A stretch of DNA of 64,000 bases from Rotaria sp. Silwood1 (taxonomy: Eukaryota > Rotifera > Eurotatoria > Philodinida > Philodinidae), in the NCBI GenBank assembly GCA_905250075.1, contig CAJNOP010000217.1:202037-266036 (forward strand), read 5' to 3'. Within the stretch, counting starts at the first letter, position 1; the number at the start of each line of letters is the position of its first letter. Of the stretch, positions 11,727 through 22,724 are shown piece after piece. The notes under the pieces were generated by a model, which saw only the letters and a list, made by a program, of their open reading frames with translations, did no database searches and was not told the origin of the DNA. Made by a program: the position numbers and the translations under genes.

Positions 11727-12803
11727 TTTTGTAATAAGTAGTGATGTGATGAAATATTTTCTAAAACGTGCAAAATAAACGACACCCAATATTGCTGATA
11801 TTATTCTTTTTGTAATGTGATCTTTTGTTGACGTGATTTCGTACACGTTCTTTTACGTGATCTTTTCTCATTAATCTCAAACATAGTCCATAAACGATAA
11901 AATCTCGCATATGCAAATCGTACCGATTGGATCAAATAAATCACTTTTTTTCATTTTGATCCATTTATCAAAGTAAAAGAACATGAAAAGTAACAGATAG
12001 ACAAACGAACAAGTTACTCATTTTGACTAATATACCGACATTTCTCACTGTAGAATATACGAATTTTTAAGATTTTTTTGTATTATTACAATAGCATACA
12101 TATTAAAATTGAAGCTTGAACTTTCAACTTGCAACATTCAATGAAGAGTATTAGGCATTTTACTCGTACACAAGTCTACTCGCAACCAAAGGAAATCTTT
12201 TTAGACAGGTCTAGATTAATTCAAAGAACATCTAACAGATTAATATACAAAATTGAAAAGTCAATTAAGTTTATGTTTGAAGCGAGTCTTAACTTTATGT
12301 TTTATTTCTTCGAATACGTTTATTCATGGAAAATATTTTATATGGTGTATTCGTTCAAAAATATATCAGCTTCTCAAACCATATGAAATTTCATGTAAGA
12401 ATTTCAAAAAAAATTGAATGAAAAAAAATCAATATTAACTACAACTATTTAATAAACATCTGGGAATTGTCATTGTTTTTTTATAATTAAAGTCCGAAAA
12501 CTTTTTCATCAGTTTCATTATAAATGGACAATTTTTCACTGATTAGTATTACTTCTTTACATCATTATTTTATAAGATAATTATGATCAATACTCTAATT
12601 CTGCAGGTTCGAAAAATGCTTTAAATGTGCAAAACGATAGACAATCGTTGCTATGAAAAATGTTTTGATTATCAGCATATTATTAATTGTTCACTAATCG
12701 CGTTATTTCTAATGAACAATACAAAGTTGTAATCGGTAGAATTTTTCCTTACCGGTACCGGTTTAACTGGTCAGATCGCACCGGACCAGCCGATGTACTA
12801 GTG
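11727..12803. other. No gene recognised
   Basis: Putative promoter region of the DUF6438 gene, then AT-rich sequence. A frame of 85 codons at 12129-12386 has no domain, no signal peptide and is not supported. Confidence 0.4.
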
Positions 12804-13493
12804 CAGAGAGTGAATCGACCTGACTTTTTCTGAATCGAGTTCGGTTCGGGTTCGGTTATGTTCGAGTTTATTTTTGAAAAATTGATTCGGGTTCGGTTCG
12901 GTTTGACTCGTCTTTAAAAGATCAGTTTGGGTTCGGTTCAATTCGAGTAGCATTAGTTCCATCTGATCACAAGTACACCACAGGTGAAAACTTATTTCTC
13001 AGACGATCAACAGCGTCACATTAGAGCCTATATTTGCATGAATTACCCGTAATTCATATATTTGTGGGTCAAAATTTATTTTTAATATTAATACATGAGA
13101 ATCAACAGTGTTTTAGTGTTGATATTAATCTCACATTACCATCCACGATTATTCATTACACTTTAGAAAAATAGCAAATTTACGAAAGAAAAGAAGAAAA
13201 GAATTATGTCACATAGAAGTAATTCATCATCATAAACAGAATTAATGCAACTCCTATGAGGAGAACAAAAAAGAGTGCTATACACGGAAATTAAATTAAG
13301 CATCTAAAACAAACAATAGAAGTTCGTTTTATCTTCACCGACGCCATGATCTTTCTCAGATCAACGATCGTTCAATCAATCATTTTTTATTTAATGTTAG
13401 ACTGCGTTGAACTATTTCTCAGAAAATTAGCTCAAGTTCGGTTCGAACCAAGTTGAACTGAACCGTTATAGATCGATTCGTTTTCGCTCTCTG
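12804..13493. mobile_element. Degenerate hAT-like MITE (about 690 bp)
   Basis: The left end reads CAGAGAGTGAATCG and the right end, reversed, CAGAGAGCGAAAACG. The flanking 8-mers TACTAGTG and TACCAGTA match at 6 of 8 positions, as expected for an old 8-bp target duplication. Subterminal arrays of GGTTCGGGTTCGG occur in opposite orientation near each end. No transposase frame. Confidence 0.55.
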
Positions 13494-14100
13494 TACCAGT
13501 ACAAGTCATTCTTCTGTTTTCTGACCATTTAACAAACAAAATAACCCTTGGATGAGTCATATCTTTCTTCTAACCACTACAGCTATGATATAAAAGTACT
13601 CTTCCGCCATATTACAGTGCTTTTTACTATTTGCTTTCATATGTTTTTTGTTTCTAGATATCTATTGGTGGACAGAACACTTCATACGACTATAAATTCT
13701 ATGTTAATTTTTCAATTTGATTAACGATTCCTCAGATATGGGCACTATTAATTACTCGTATACTTAATTTACCTTGCATACTATACTCGCTTTGTCATCT
13801 TTCATATCTGCGAGGAATATATGCAATAGATAGTAGGAAATACAAATAAACTTATGACAAACTACAATGCTAAACAGTTACTCGATTTTGTTTGAACAAC
13901 AGAACGTCATACTCACGCACCGTGAAGAACTATCGTATAAGCAGATGGACATGTAGTTTTTTTGCTTAGGAATGCCTCCCATTTGACTGGAAATGATAGT
14001 ATACCATTTAGAAAATCGTTTTTAAGAAAAAAATTTTAAAAAAATATGGCTGAGGAACCTCAGCCTTGTTTTTTTCGAAAAATGCTTTTTTTTTAAAACA
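13494..14100. other. No gene recognised
   Basis: AT-rich. A 12-bp palindrome TGAGGAACCTCA lies near 14050. Nothing coding. Confidence 0.4.
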
Positions 14101-14111
14101 TGTTGAACTAC

Positions 14112-14365
14112 ATATGATCTGATGTAGTTTGATGCGCTGATTTCGAATATTATCTTAGTTTTTCTTCAAAGTGCAGTATGAATGCCTAAAACTGGATTTT
14201 TCGGTCAAAAATCTGTATCGGTCGTTTTCCGTCAAATTCCACCAAAAAATGACTCTTTTTATATATGGTCTGATGCAGCTTGAAGAGCTGATTCTGAATA
14301 TCGCCTTAGTTTTCTTTCAAAGCCTATTACAGATGTCTAAAATCGAATTTCTGTCTGGTGACCTC
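14112..14365 (+). repeat. Two diverged ~100-bp direct repeats, 151 bp apart
   Basis: The unit beginning ATATGATCTGATGTAGTTTG near 14112 recurs near 14263 as ATATGGTCTGATGCAGCTTG. Both are followed by matching GCTGATT, GAATAT, CTTAGTTTT, TTCAAAG and ATGCCTAAAA/ATGTCTAAAA blocks. Probably part of the same repeat complex as the palindrome at 14840-15245. Confidence 0.5.
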
Positions 14366-14839
14366 GCTTTTTTGGGCACCCTCAAAAATAGTCTAGGAAA
14401 GGTATCATGAGTTGGCGCTACTACCATAATTAGGATACATATGGATGTATACGTGGTAAGAATACGCGCTTGATTAAATCTGATCTCTTTGTAGAATTTT
14501 TAATTTACGAAACGGTAGGTTTTTATTATAGAGACTCCTTGTTTTCTATTCTATTTTAAATTGAGTTACGATAATTTTTTTACCATAAAGTCCATAGGTG
14601 AGCAAACTTTTTGCGATACTTTTCGACGTGGATTATTGTGTTATATTGTCGAGCGACTTGACTTTCCTTATTTATGCTGATTTCTGGGCCCAAGTCTTGG
14701 CAGGCTCTTTTCTTGAGCTCTATAAAACTTTGAGAATCGCTATTTAAGGAAATGATAGATCACATATGCATGTATCTACAAAAATGGTTAGATTCTGTAA
14801 AAGAATAATTTCTTATAGGTCTGTCTGGCTTCCCACTGT

Positions 14840-15245
14840 GAGGAGATATTCGAGTTTTACTGTACTTAGAGTGTATGTAGGATGCCTACAATTCAAAATT
14901 TCAGCAGAATTTGTTTTTTTTGTGATGGTTGGATAGAGGTCATCGAGTTGCATTAGAAAAAGTGCGCTTCAAACTTTAAAAAAACATTCTAAAAAAATTT
15001 TCTGAAAGGTCGGAAGTTGGAGTCTATTTTCCCTTTTATTTGAAAATAAGTGCAACTTGGACTCTTCGTCTAAAACTTTTTAAAAAATCTTTTTTTTAAA
15101 GTTTGAAGCATACTTTTTCTAATGTAACTCGACGAACTCTATCCAATCATCACAAAAAAAGAAGAAATAAATTCTGCTGAAATTTTTGAATTGTAGACAT
15201 TCTACATACACTGTAAATACAATAAAACTTGAATATCTTCCTCTA
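14840..15245. repeat. Large imperfect palindrome (foldback element)
   Basis: The left arm (about 14840-14985) and right arm (about 15089-15245) are inverted copies across a ~100-nt spacer. Shared blocks include GTGTATGTAGGATGCCTACA with its complement near 15192-15211, TTTCAGCAGAATTTG, GTGATGGTTGGATAGAG and GTGCGCTTCAAACTTTAAA. The short frame at 15119-15454 is an artefact of the right arm. Confidence 0.65.
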
Positions 15246-16092
15246 GGCAAGTCAAGGACCGCTAATGTTTTAACCTTATTAGTTTGGTGATGAGAACTTC
15301 CATTTGACTCGAATATGTTAATTATTTTTATCATCAACACAAACATCTCCATTGTCGATGCGACCTGCTTATGAACCCAATATGAGTTCAAATGGCGGGT
15401 ATCATCTCTGATGGTTCCCGCGTCAGTGTTTGTAAAACTGACCGTTAGTTGCAATAATGCACTTGGAGAACGTTGTTGTCGACCTTGGAAAAATAATAGT
15501 TTTTTGAAGATTTTAGTCGACAGGGATATCTTGTTAATTAATAAAACATCGATAAAAATAACTATTCTCGAGAATAACCGGTAATATAAGTACTCACATA
15601 TTGGATTTATTTCGATTTTTAACAGTATTTGCTATAATGCGAGTATTTTATGTTGTCGGTATCCAACTAAATTGTGCTCCAATATATGTAGCTTTTGGCT
15701 TTAACAATAAGATGCTGTGAAGCTTTGCACATGGCTTCATCAAAAACGAGATACAAAGTTTGCACAAGATAATATGTGGGCGCTTGTGAGAAAATGAGCA
15801 AATGTTGTTATTGTTTTTGCAACATTGAAGAACGTTCTCCTCCTCACGCTTACCTCCAAGATACCAATACGTTTGAATTAAAATGTAACGCAGTTTGTTT
15901 CTCGGATTTAGATTTAAATTGGGAATATTATTTGTGATCAGTAAAATAAATGAAATGATCAGTAAATTAAATGGATGATCAATAATTAAATGAAGGATCA
16001 ATAAGTTATTTGAAAGATCAGTTATTGAAATGATTCGGTTTTTATATAAATTTAAAAATTAATAAATAAAATTTATTAACAGTCGATTATAT
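15246..16092. other. No gene recognised
   Basis: Contains degenerate direct repeats of GATCAGTAAAATAAATGAAAT-like units (15937-16030; about five copies, period 21-24). The minus-strand frame at 15648-16001 is derived partly from these and has no recognisable domain. Confidence 0.35.
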
Positions 16093-16162
16093 TAGGGTGT
16101 GGGTGTGGATACAGATCACAAAGGTACCGAAACCCACACCACGCACCCACATCCCACATCCT
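16093..16162. repeat. TGTGGG-type foldback, copy 7, with the shared 30-nt core
   Basis: GGGTGTGGGTGTGGATACAG leads into a core (16107-16136) that differs from the core at 781-810 at one position of 30. The C-rich arm CCCACACCACGCACCCAC follows. This shared non-repetitive core is the best evidence that the foldbacks are a dispersed element family. Confidence 0.75.
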
Positions 16163-17237
16163 AACAACGATTTGAAAAATTAGACTTAAGTTCAAACGAT
16201 AAAATACAAATAAAGCACAACACAGTAAATCAGAAGCCATAAAATAAAAAAACAATAAAACGAAGATAAAAATAAATAACATAAAATAAAAAATTTATAT
16301 TCACTGTTGATTGCTTTTATCCTACACCAAAATCTAAAAGAAAAGAAAATAAAATAAAGTAAAACCAACAAAATAAACTAAATGAAATAAACGACGGGCC
16401 TTTTACACTACATTGCCTCAAGATATTTGTTTGATCACAAAGCAAGCAAGTATAAAAATACCTAAAAGAAAACAAAACAAAAGAAAAATTAAATTAAATT
16501 ATAATCAAGTATCTCTAGATATTTTTCTAGCATTGAATTTCATCGAATCTAACGTGAGAAATTCACGGATAATAATGACTTGCGACAGTCGAATCCGATA
16601 GAGTGAATTTAACCTGAGTTGCTTTTCCGATATGCTGTTGTTTATAGCACAGTGAAGCTAACTAGACAATCAAATCTTATTAAGAGTTATTTTCCAGCAC
16701 ATGCTCGTGTTTTTGCAAGATATTTGTGGACTACTCAGTATGTAAAGACACATATAAACAACAAGAGTTAATGACATTTGAGTGCTTGGACAAAATCTTT
16801 TGTTCTGCATGTAAAGCAACCATTCCATTAAATAGTATCATTTGCAAGTTTACTGAATGAGAAGGAAGATTGGAAAAACAAGGTACATTAAAAAAAGAAC
16901 ACAAGAATAAAATGAGTATTGTATCATCTTTCTCTTCACTGGACCGAATACGATGTTACTCGCAGAGAATCATGATTATATGTCGTTTGGATTACAGTAT
17001 GTCACGCCTTATTAAGAAGAAAAAAAATACTGAAATGATCATGCGTAAAATGCAGACTAAACGAGCAATGATGCAAATGTCAATAGTGGGTTAAACGTGT
17101 GTTAAATCTATCATTTGAGTGTGACATCATCATAGTATTAATAATGCTAAGTCTTCTTCATTTCATATGTTTTTTTTTGTGAATTTGCTGGATTTCAATC
17201 GATTTTTTATGATACAGATCCTTTTCACTTTGATTGT
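16163..17237. other. No gene recognised
   Basis: AT-rich sequence upstream of the GPCR pseudogene. A GATACAG acceptor-like site just before 17220 could be the 3' splice site of a lost or undetected upstream exon of that gene. Confidence 0.35.
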
Positions 17238-18583
17238 TTGCATTACTTTTCAATCCATTCATATATTCCCGATATAATCAAGTATTGTATTCGTCCGACT
17301 GATAATGAGAATCCGAGGATGATCGATTTTTTCAATATGAGTCATCAAAATTTTACTTTTGACGAATTACATCGTTTGAATGTGACTTCACATGAACTCC
17401 TCTTATGGTCATCTTCAATCGATCTTGCTGAACGATATCAATATTATATCGATCAACCGACTAAATCTATTCGATTGAATGAACAATTCTTCAATTGCAC
17501 ACCACCATGGTTCGGATCTCGTTGCCAGTATTCATTCAAATTAGTGTCAAAATTTGCCGAAACAATATTAAATATTCAGTGGAAATCTCATATGACTTAC
17601 GCTATCACTCATCGAACATGTTACATTCTGCTAGAATGTGATCGTGATGCTGCATCAATGTGCCTCGATTGGCGTGAAATATGTGACGGTCAAATTGATT
17701 GTTTCAATGATGGTATTGATGAAAATCAATGTATGTTTCGAATTAGAAATTAATGAATGTAATGAAAACGAACGACGATGTCATAATGGATTATGCATTC
17801 CGAAAACGTTTTGGAACAACGACGTTGATGAGGCCGAATGTCTTGATAAATCAGATTTATTGGCTATGCCTGATTGTCCGGATATGTATCTCCAATTTAG
17901 TATTTTTGACTATGCAGAATATGCATGTTGACCCGATGAAGGTCGATTTCCATGTGGCAATGGACAATGTGTAGAAGATTTTGGTGAATGTTACAGTGGA
18001 CGGCATCTCCTGTTGACTGAATCAGTTAGTATTCAAGGTAATCTGTCATACGATTGCTGGATAGCTATGGTTTGTCTTAGTAAAATCACCAATCAAGTCA
18101 ATGAAGTATCATGTGAACAATTTGTTAACCTGTCTCAGATTCTTCCTCGACTAGAGACTTGTGAATATCCTATTCAATTTCCAACTCTTCCTGTGCTCTT
18201 AGGTCATGTGCGCTTTTTATACCATCCTAAACAGATTTTCAATATCAGTATCAAATTAGCTCTTGTACCCGATTATGTTTGTTATGATGAACAGTTATGT
18301 GATTTTCTCACACCTATATTTCATTTTTCATTTTATTGCTCTATTTTTTACTAATTTATTCTCTGCTCTTTTCATTATATTCACCATGACTCGTCAACGA
18401 GCATTGACACAAACTCGACAAAGTTATCAACAACAAGTACTTGAACAATTCCATGAGCACAAACAACTTGTTATCAGTCCCATTGTGTTAGTCCTTCTGT
18501 CATTTCCTCGATTTCTAATCTCATTATTTTCGGGATGTACGAAAGTGTCTCGAAATCCCTGGTTATATCTGTCAGGCTACTTT
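17238..18583 (+). pseudogene. Decayed LDL-receptor class A / 7TM receptor of a bdelloid-type family; truncated by an assembly gap
   Basis: The start to about 17750 encodes an extracellular region with FNCTPPWFGSRCQYSF and a clear LDLa module (CLDWREICDGQIDCFNDGID plus ENQC). A frameshift near 17740 is needed to continue into a second cysteine-rich module (INECNENERRCHNGLCIP). A TGA at about 17929-17931 breaks a third (PDEGRFPCGNGQCVED). A further frameshift near 18340 precedes a transmembrane part (FTNLFSALFIIF, then TRQRALTQTRQSYQQQVLEQ, SPIVLVLLSFPRFLISLFSG and NPWLYLSGYF), typical of the intracellular loop 3 to TM7 region of these receptors. The gene then runs into 100 Ns. Two frameshifts and one stop indicate a pseudogene, though assembly errors next to the gap could contribute. 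Confidence 0.75.
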
Positions 18584-18683
18584 NNNNNNNNNNNNNNNNN
18601 NNNNNNNNNNNNNNNNNNNNNNNNNNNNNNNNNNNNNNNNNNNNNNNNNNNNNNNNNNNNNNNNNNNNNNNNNNNNNNNNNNN
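18584..18683. other. Assembly gap (100 Ns)
   Basis: Exactly 100 Ns, the conventional size for a gap of unknown length. It is followed at once by CCCACA repeats, so the gap probably covers a longer TGTGGG-type array that could not be assembled. Confidence 0.95.
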
Positions 18684-18702
18684 CACACCCACACCCACAC
18701 CC
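18684..18702 (-). repeat. TGTGGG-type repeat, copy 8, at the gap edge
   Basis: CACACCCACACCCACACCC stands directly at the right edge of the gap. Only the C-rich arm is visible. Confidence 0.6.
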
Positions 18703-20184
18703 AAAACAACTCCGCACATTCAAACGCTTATAAATGCCTTTTTTTAAACTTTTTTTTTTATAGATCAGCTCATAACCGATACAACTGTGGATGAGAATGA
18801 TCTATAAGAAAATAACGACTTATCACTAGAGATATCAAGTTATATTAACTTTTTATTTAATTTATGTGTACATTAACAAAAAAAATGACACCTCTACTTA
18901 TCACCAAGACCATCAGAACCAATTTGAAGAATTCTAAGCAAAATTCAAGGTCACTGCTTAAAAAAGTATTCTACATGTCAAGATCTGGAAAATGTGTGGT
19001 TCTCTATCATCTTTTGAGAAGTAAACTATACCCTTTCTTCAATTCACACGAAAGAATAATATTGTTATTTATAGATTAAGATAAAAATAAAAACAAGAAA
19101 GTCTATTTTCCAGCAAACGAAATATTAACAACTCACTATCATAAAAACTTACCTTTACGGTAGTAAGAGAAACAAAAAAAAAATGAGAGCTGAAGAACAT
19201 TATTGCTTCCTTTTTATGTTGTATGTGTTGTTTCTATCGATAAAACTACCACAACACGTGGCAGACAGAGCAATAGCTTGAGGTAAAAGTCAAAGTAAAA
19301 ATATTACGGAGGAAGAAGAAAAGGAAACAATTTTTTATTATCAATATTAGCCTAGAGAAAGAAAAAAAACGAAATCGACAATCCAGATTGGTTGACATGG
19401 GTATATACCTCTTTGTTCCTCATAAATAGTTTAAGAACATATTGCGATTAGTATCGTCATTGTGAAATTACCAACAATCTTATGATTCATTGGTTTCGTT
19501 CCACTAACTAGTGGTAATATTCTTATTTTCATGTGCAAATCAGAATAAATATGCGTATTCGAAATTATAAAGATTGGATTATGAATGTAATCAGCGTCCA
19601 AGTAAGAAGAGTCAATAACAATGCACCATATGTAGTGCAAAGATGACGATATTCATGAGTAGTGGAAAATGATAGACGAAAGATAAAAAGTGAGAAGTAA
19701 GAATCTTTTTCAGTAAGTTTCTTTTACAAGCATTACAAGTATTCTGTATAATTCATGCTTTTGCTTCATAATAAAGCTTAACGTTTAGGTCCCATCGTAT
19801 TAGAAGCAAATCTAATGGTTGCAAGTAAAATATTTACCGTGTGTTACAGATACTAGTTCATTGTCATGAGAAGAGATTTTATAAAGCTTTGACTAGCCAT
19901 ATGAGCAACTAACATATGGTTTTTAATATTGGTCGGGTGTGAGTGTGGGTGTTAATATTATCTTCTCTAATACCCACACCCTATCCTTTTTTTCTGTACC
20001 AAACTCATGACCAGAATTTTTCACCAAACGGAAGAAGAATGACGGGCCCACTAGCTGCTTCTCCATGACGCTGTGCTGTACTGATATATATATATATAAA
20101 ACAAAAATATCGCAATAATTCTGGCCCACATGGTAGGTCATCTCTTTATTTTAGTTATCGATTCACTCATCTGCCTTCTGTATC
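18703..20184. other. Intergenic; one foldback, no gene recognised
   Basis: Short frames (18864-19079, 19431-19640) have no recognisable domain. The foldback at 19931-19983 lies about 200 bp past the 3' end of the DUF3445 gene. Confidence 0.4.
19931..19983. repeat. TGTGGG-type foldback, copy 9
   Basis: GGTCGGGTGTGAGTGTGGGT faces ACCCACACCC across an AT spacer of about 22 nt. Confidence 0.55.
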
Positions 20185-21339
20185 TTAAAATGGGTATGCA
20201 TTTAAATTAGTTGATTCGAAACCATTGGCACACTGCTCTGCGTGCTTTTCGTCGAGATATTTCAAAAGAACGTTTTCGTAGACTTTTCTTCCCTTATGAC
20301 GTACGATTTCATCAGGCCAGCTTCGTAAGGCTGAGGCTAATCGTCCGGGAACACCTGATTCTTGAGCAATATCGATGATTGGCAGAAAATAGGTACGAAC
20401 TGTGAAAAGAATGGCTCCGCTACGTGGCAATCGTCGAAGTGCCTGCCTCTCACTACGAAAATGTAGGCTTTCAATAGAAGGATTCAATCGTGCATCTTTT
20501 CGTCCGAGACCAAACGTATCTTCAGATCCAATCGAACTTGACCAAGACAGTTCACCGTCTGTTTGAATGGAATAGTTGTATCGAACAACTGCTCGTTCAG
20601 GAGTCAGTTTCTGAAAGAATCGTTCCATGCCCAGCTGTAACTTTTCTCGAAATTGTGGCACATTACCAGACGTATGGATTTCAGCGAGTGGCATGTTGAA
20701 TTTATCCTCTAGACGCCAAAAACCTGGAAGCGGAATAGCGCCCGCTTTAAGATAATACTGACCATCGGCTCCTTCAATCATCAGTGCTAGATCATCTTGG
20801 ATTAGAAAAGCTGCATATTTGAGAGGATTGTCAGAGTAAATTGGATAAATTTCTCCTGTTGCTTTGATTCGAATTTGTTTTTGTGTTGTACTCGATTCGA
20901 ATTCGAACAATGAAGGATAGCGACAAACTAAATATTCGCTAATTAACTCCATGGTCTCGAGTGCGGCATCGTACGCTTCTGGAGCTGTCATACATAAGCG
21001 AGAACCTCGTTCTCCACATAAACGAGCAAGTTTTTCCTTATGAAAGCGTAACCATTGATTGTCAAGTTCGATCCAATTGTCCCAGTCTAGACGACGAATA
21101 CCCATGGTGACAAAATATTCGGGTCCGTACTTGAATGGACGGTAGCGCAACGGTTCCGTGGTTTCGATCGACCAGTTAGGATAGGCAGGCGGAGTTGGTG
21201 CTTTAAAATCGACTGGAATCCATTTGCCAAAAGGTCGTTTTTCATCTGATATTGTAACAATGTGTCGCTTGCGTCCAAAACGAATGATATAGAGAAACGT
21301 TACAATGGTGATTACCGCTAGCAACCAATAATCGAACAT
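20185..21339 (-). CDS. DUF3445 / heme-dependent oxidative N-demethylase-like protein, fungal type, membrane-anchored (candidate horizontal transfer)
   Basis: This uninterrupted 384-aa frame begins with a short hydrophobic segment (residues 4-20) followed by basic residues (RFGRKRH), suggesting an N-terminal membrane anchor. Residues 66-323 carry the pattern I recognise from fungal DUF3445 (PF11927) proteins: RYRPFKYGPEYFVTMG, RLDWDNWIELDNQWLRFH, LIQDDLALMIEG, PGFWRLEDKF, IHTSGNVPQF, ERFF, then RSERQALRRLPRSGAILFTV and RTYFLPI. Bacterial relatives include subunits of heme-dependent oxidative N-demethylase. The substrate of fungal-type members is not established, so I do not assign one. The family is widespread in fungi and bacteria and, to my knowledge, not a normal animal gene. 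The lack of introns and a more balanced codon use than the genes right of 29 kb fit transfer. No disabling lesion is visible. Confidence 0.85.
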   Translation of the reverse strand: MFDYWLLAVITIVTFLYIIRFGRKRHIVTISDEKRPFGKWIPVDFKAPTPPAYPNWSIETTEPLRYRPFKYGPEYFVTMGIRRLDWDNWIELDNQWLRFHKEKLARLCGERGSRLCMTAPEAYDAALETMELISEYLVCRYPSLFEFESSTTQKQIRIKATGEIYPIYSDNPLKYAAFLIQDDLALMIEGADGQYYLKAGAIPLPGFWRLEDKFNMPLAEIHTSGNVPQFREKLQLGMERFFQKLTPERAVVRYNYSIQTDGELSWSSSIGSEDTFGLGRKDARLNPSIESLHFRSERQALRRLPRSGAILFTVRTYFLPIIDIAQESGVPGRLASALRSWPDEIVRHKGRKVYENVLLKYLDEKHAEQCANGFESTNLNAYPF

Positions 21340-21429
21340 CAGAAAGCCTAAAGAAAATCAAAATACATAGCGTAATTAAAATGTACCAATACTCAACTCG
21401 TCAAAAGTATTCCCCCTTTCAATCACCAT

Positions 21430-22724
21430 CCCAGCAAGAGTTGAGCGTCGAAAAATTAGTGAGCAAGTAGTTCGCGAAGAATGTATGTCAGCAGTATTAT
21501 TCAAGTCAATATGTCTCATATAAGAATGAAATTATGATGAGTGACCTTCTTATTCGTTGTGAACTTGATAATGCGACAATAGTAATACGTTTTGATTTGA
21601 CGAATCTCTCATTTTGTATTTCTTCCTAAGATCTATCTGTAGTTACAATTTTCATCGAAGTTCATATAGTGATTGATAAACGCTGATCATTTTTACTGCA
21701 TTTGTTGAAGCGTCAAAATATTATATATAAAATGTGTCCCAAAAGTCTCGACGCCTCCCAATGAATCGATGATTCGTACGAGAAACCTATAGATAGTTAA
21801 TTGATCGAAACATATATTTTTGTAGAGAAATATTAGGGCTAACATTTGAAAAAAGACACTTCGAAAGGCAGAAATATAGTCCAATGTTATGATTATTTTA
21901 CTGGTCTTGATTGCATATTGATTAGAGTTATAATTTTAATTGGATAATAATTCTCACATTTGCTGATTATTTTATGAAGTTTATTGTTTCTAATATATTT
22001 TCTAACATTCAAATTTCTTGGATTTATCTTTTCAAAGGTTTTTACCACTGTATTACAAAAAAAACCAGTATTTACTTCACAGTCTAATAGATACTGTATT
22101 GCTAATAGAGAATTTCTGATGTATTATTCGACAAAATTTAGTTAATAGGAATTTAATTCGTTACTTGATGCCGAAAAAAAATCATTGATATAAGAACAAA
22201 TTTTGCTCAAGAAAAATGGAAAAAAGCAATTAGCAGTTTTCCAAAAAAGGTTAAAAGCAGTCACCACTTAGATCATTCATTGAAATTTTTTTGTGGCATT
22301 TCGAAGTGTCTTTTTCTTAGGTGATAACTTTAATCTTCCTTTGCAAAAGTGTATATTTCGATCAATTAGCTATGTACAACTTTCTCATAGAAATCGTCAA
22401 TTTACTGAGAGAGGTTGAAACCTTTGGGACATCCTTGATCATGCAAGATTTTCGCATTTCAACAAATACAGTAAAAATGATTAGCGTTTATCAATGGCTA
22501 CATTTAACTTCGATGAAAATTGTAATTACAGATAGATCTTAGGAAGGAACACAAAATGAGATGCTCGTCAAATAAAACCCTATTGCCATTATCGAATTAT
22601 CGAATTCACTCATCAACACTTCATTCTCGTATGAGCGATGTTGCTTTGAAAGATTCTGCTGACATACATCCTTCGCGAATTACTTGCTCACCGATTTTTC
22701 GACGCGCAGCTCTCGTTGAGATTG
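21430..22724. mobile_element. 1.3 kb foldback element with ~440-bp arms
   Basis: The left arm (about 21430-21875) and right arm (about 22291-22724) are inverted copies, roughly 75-80% identical by eye, around a ~415-nt AT-rich centre. Outer ends share GCGTCGAAAAAT and GTGAGCAAGTARTTCGCGAA. Inner parts share AAGATCTATCTGTARTTACA and TTTTCATCGAAGTT. When both arms are read outer end to inner end (plus strand on the left, minus strand on the right), they encode similar short peptides (EQVVREECMSA and EQVIREGCMSA). They may derive from one duplicated coding fragment. No transposase is recognised. Confidence 0.7.

Noticed and set aside
18474..18747. Frames running through the N gap
   Set aside because: They are created by translating Ns; only the receptor frame to 18583 is meaningful.
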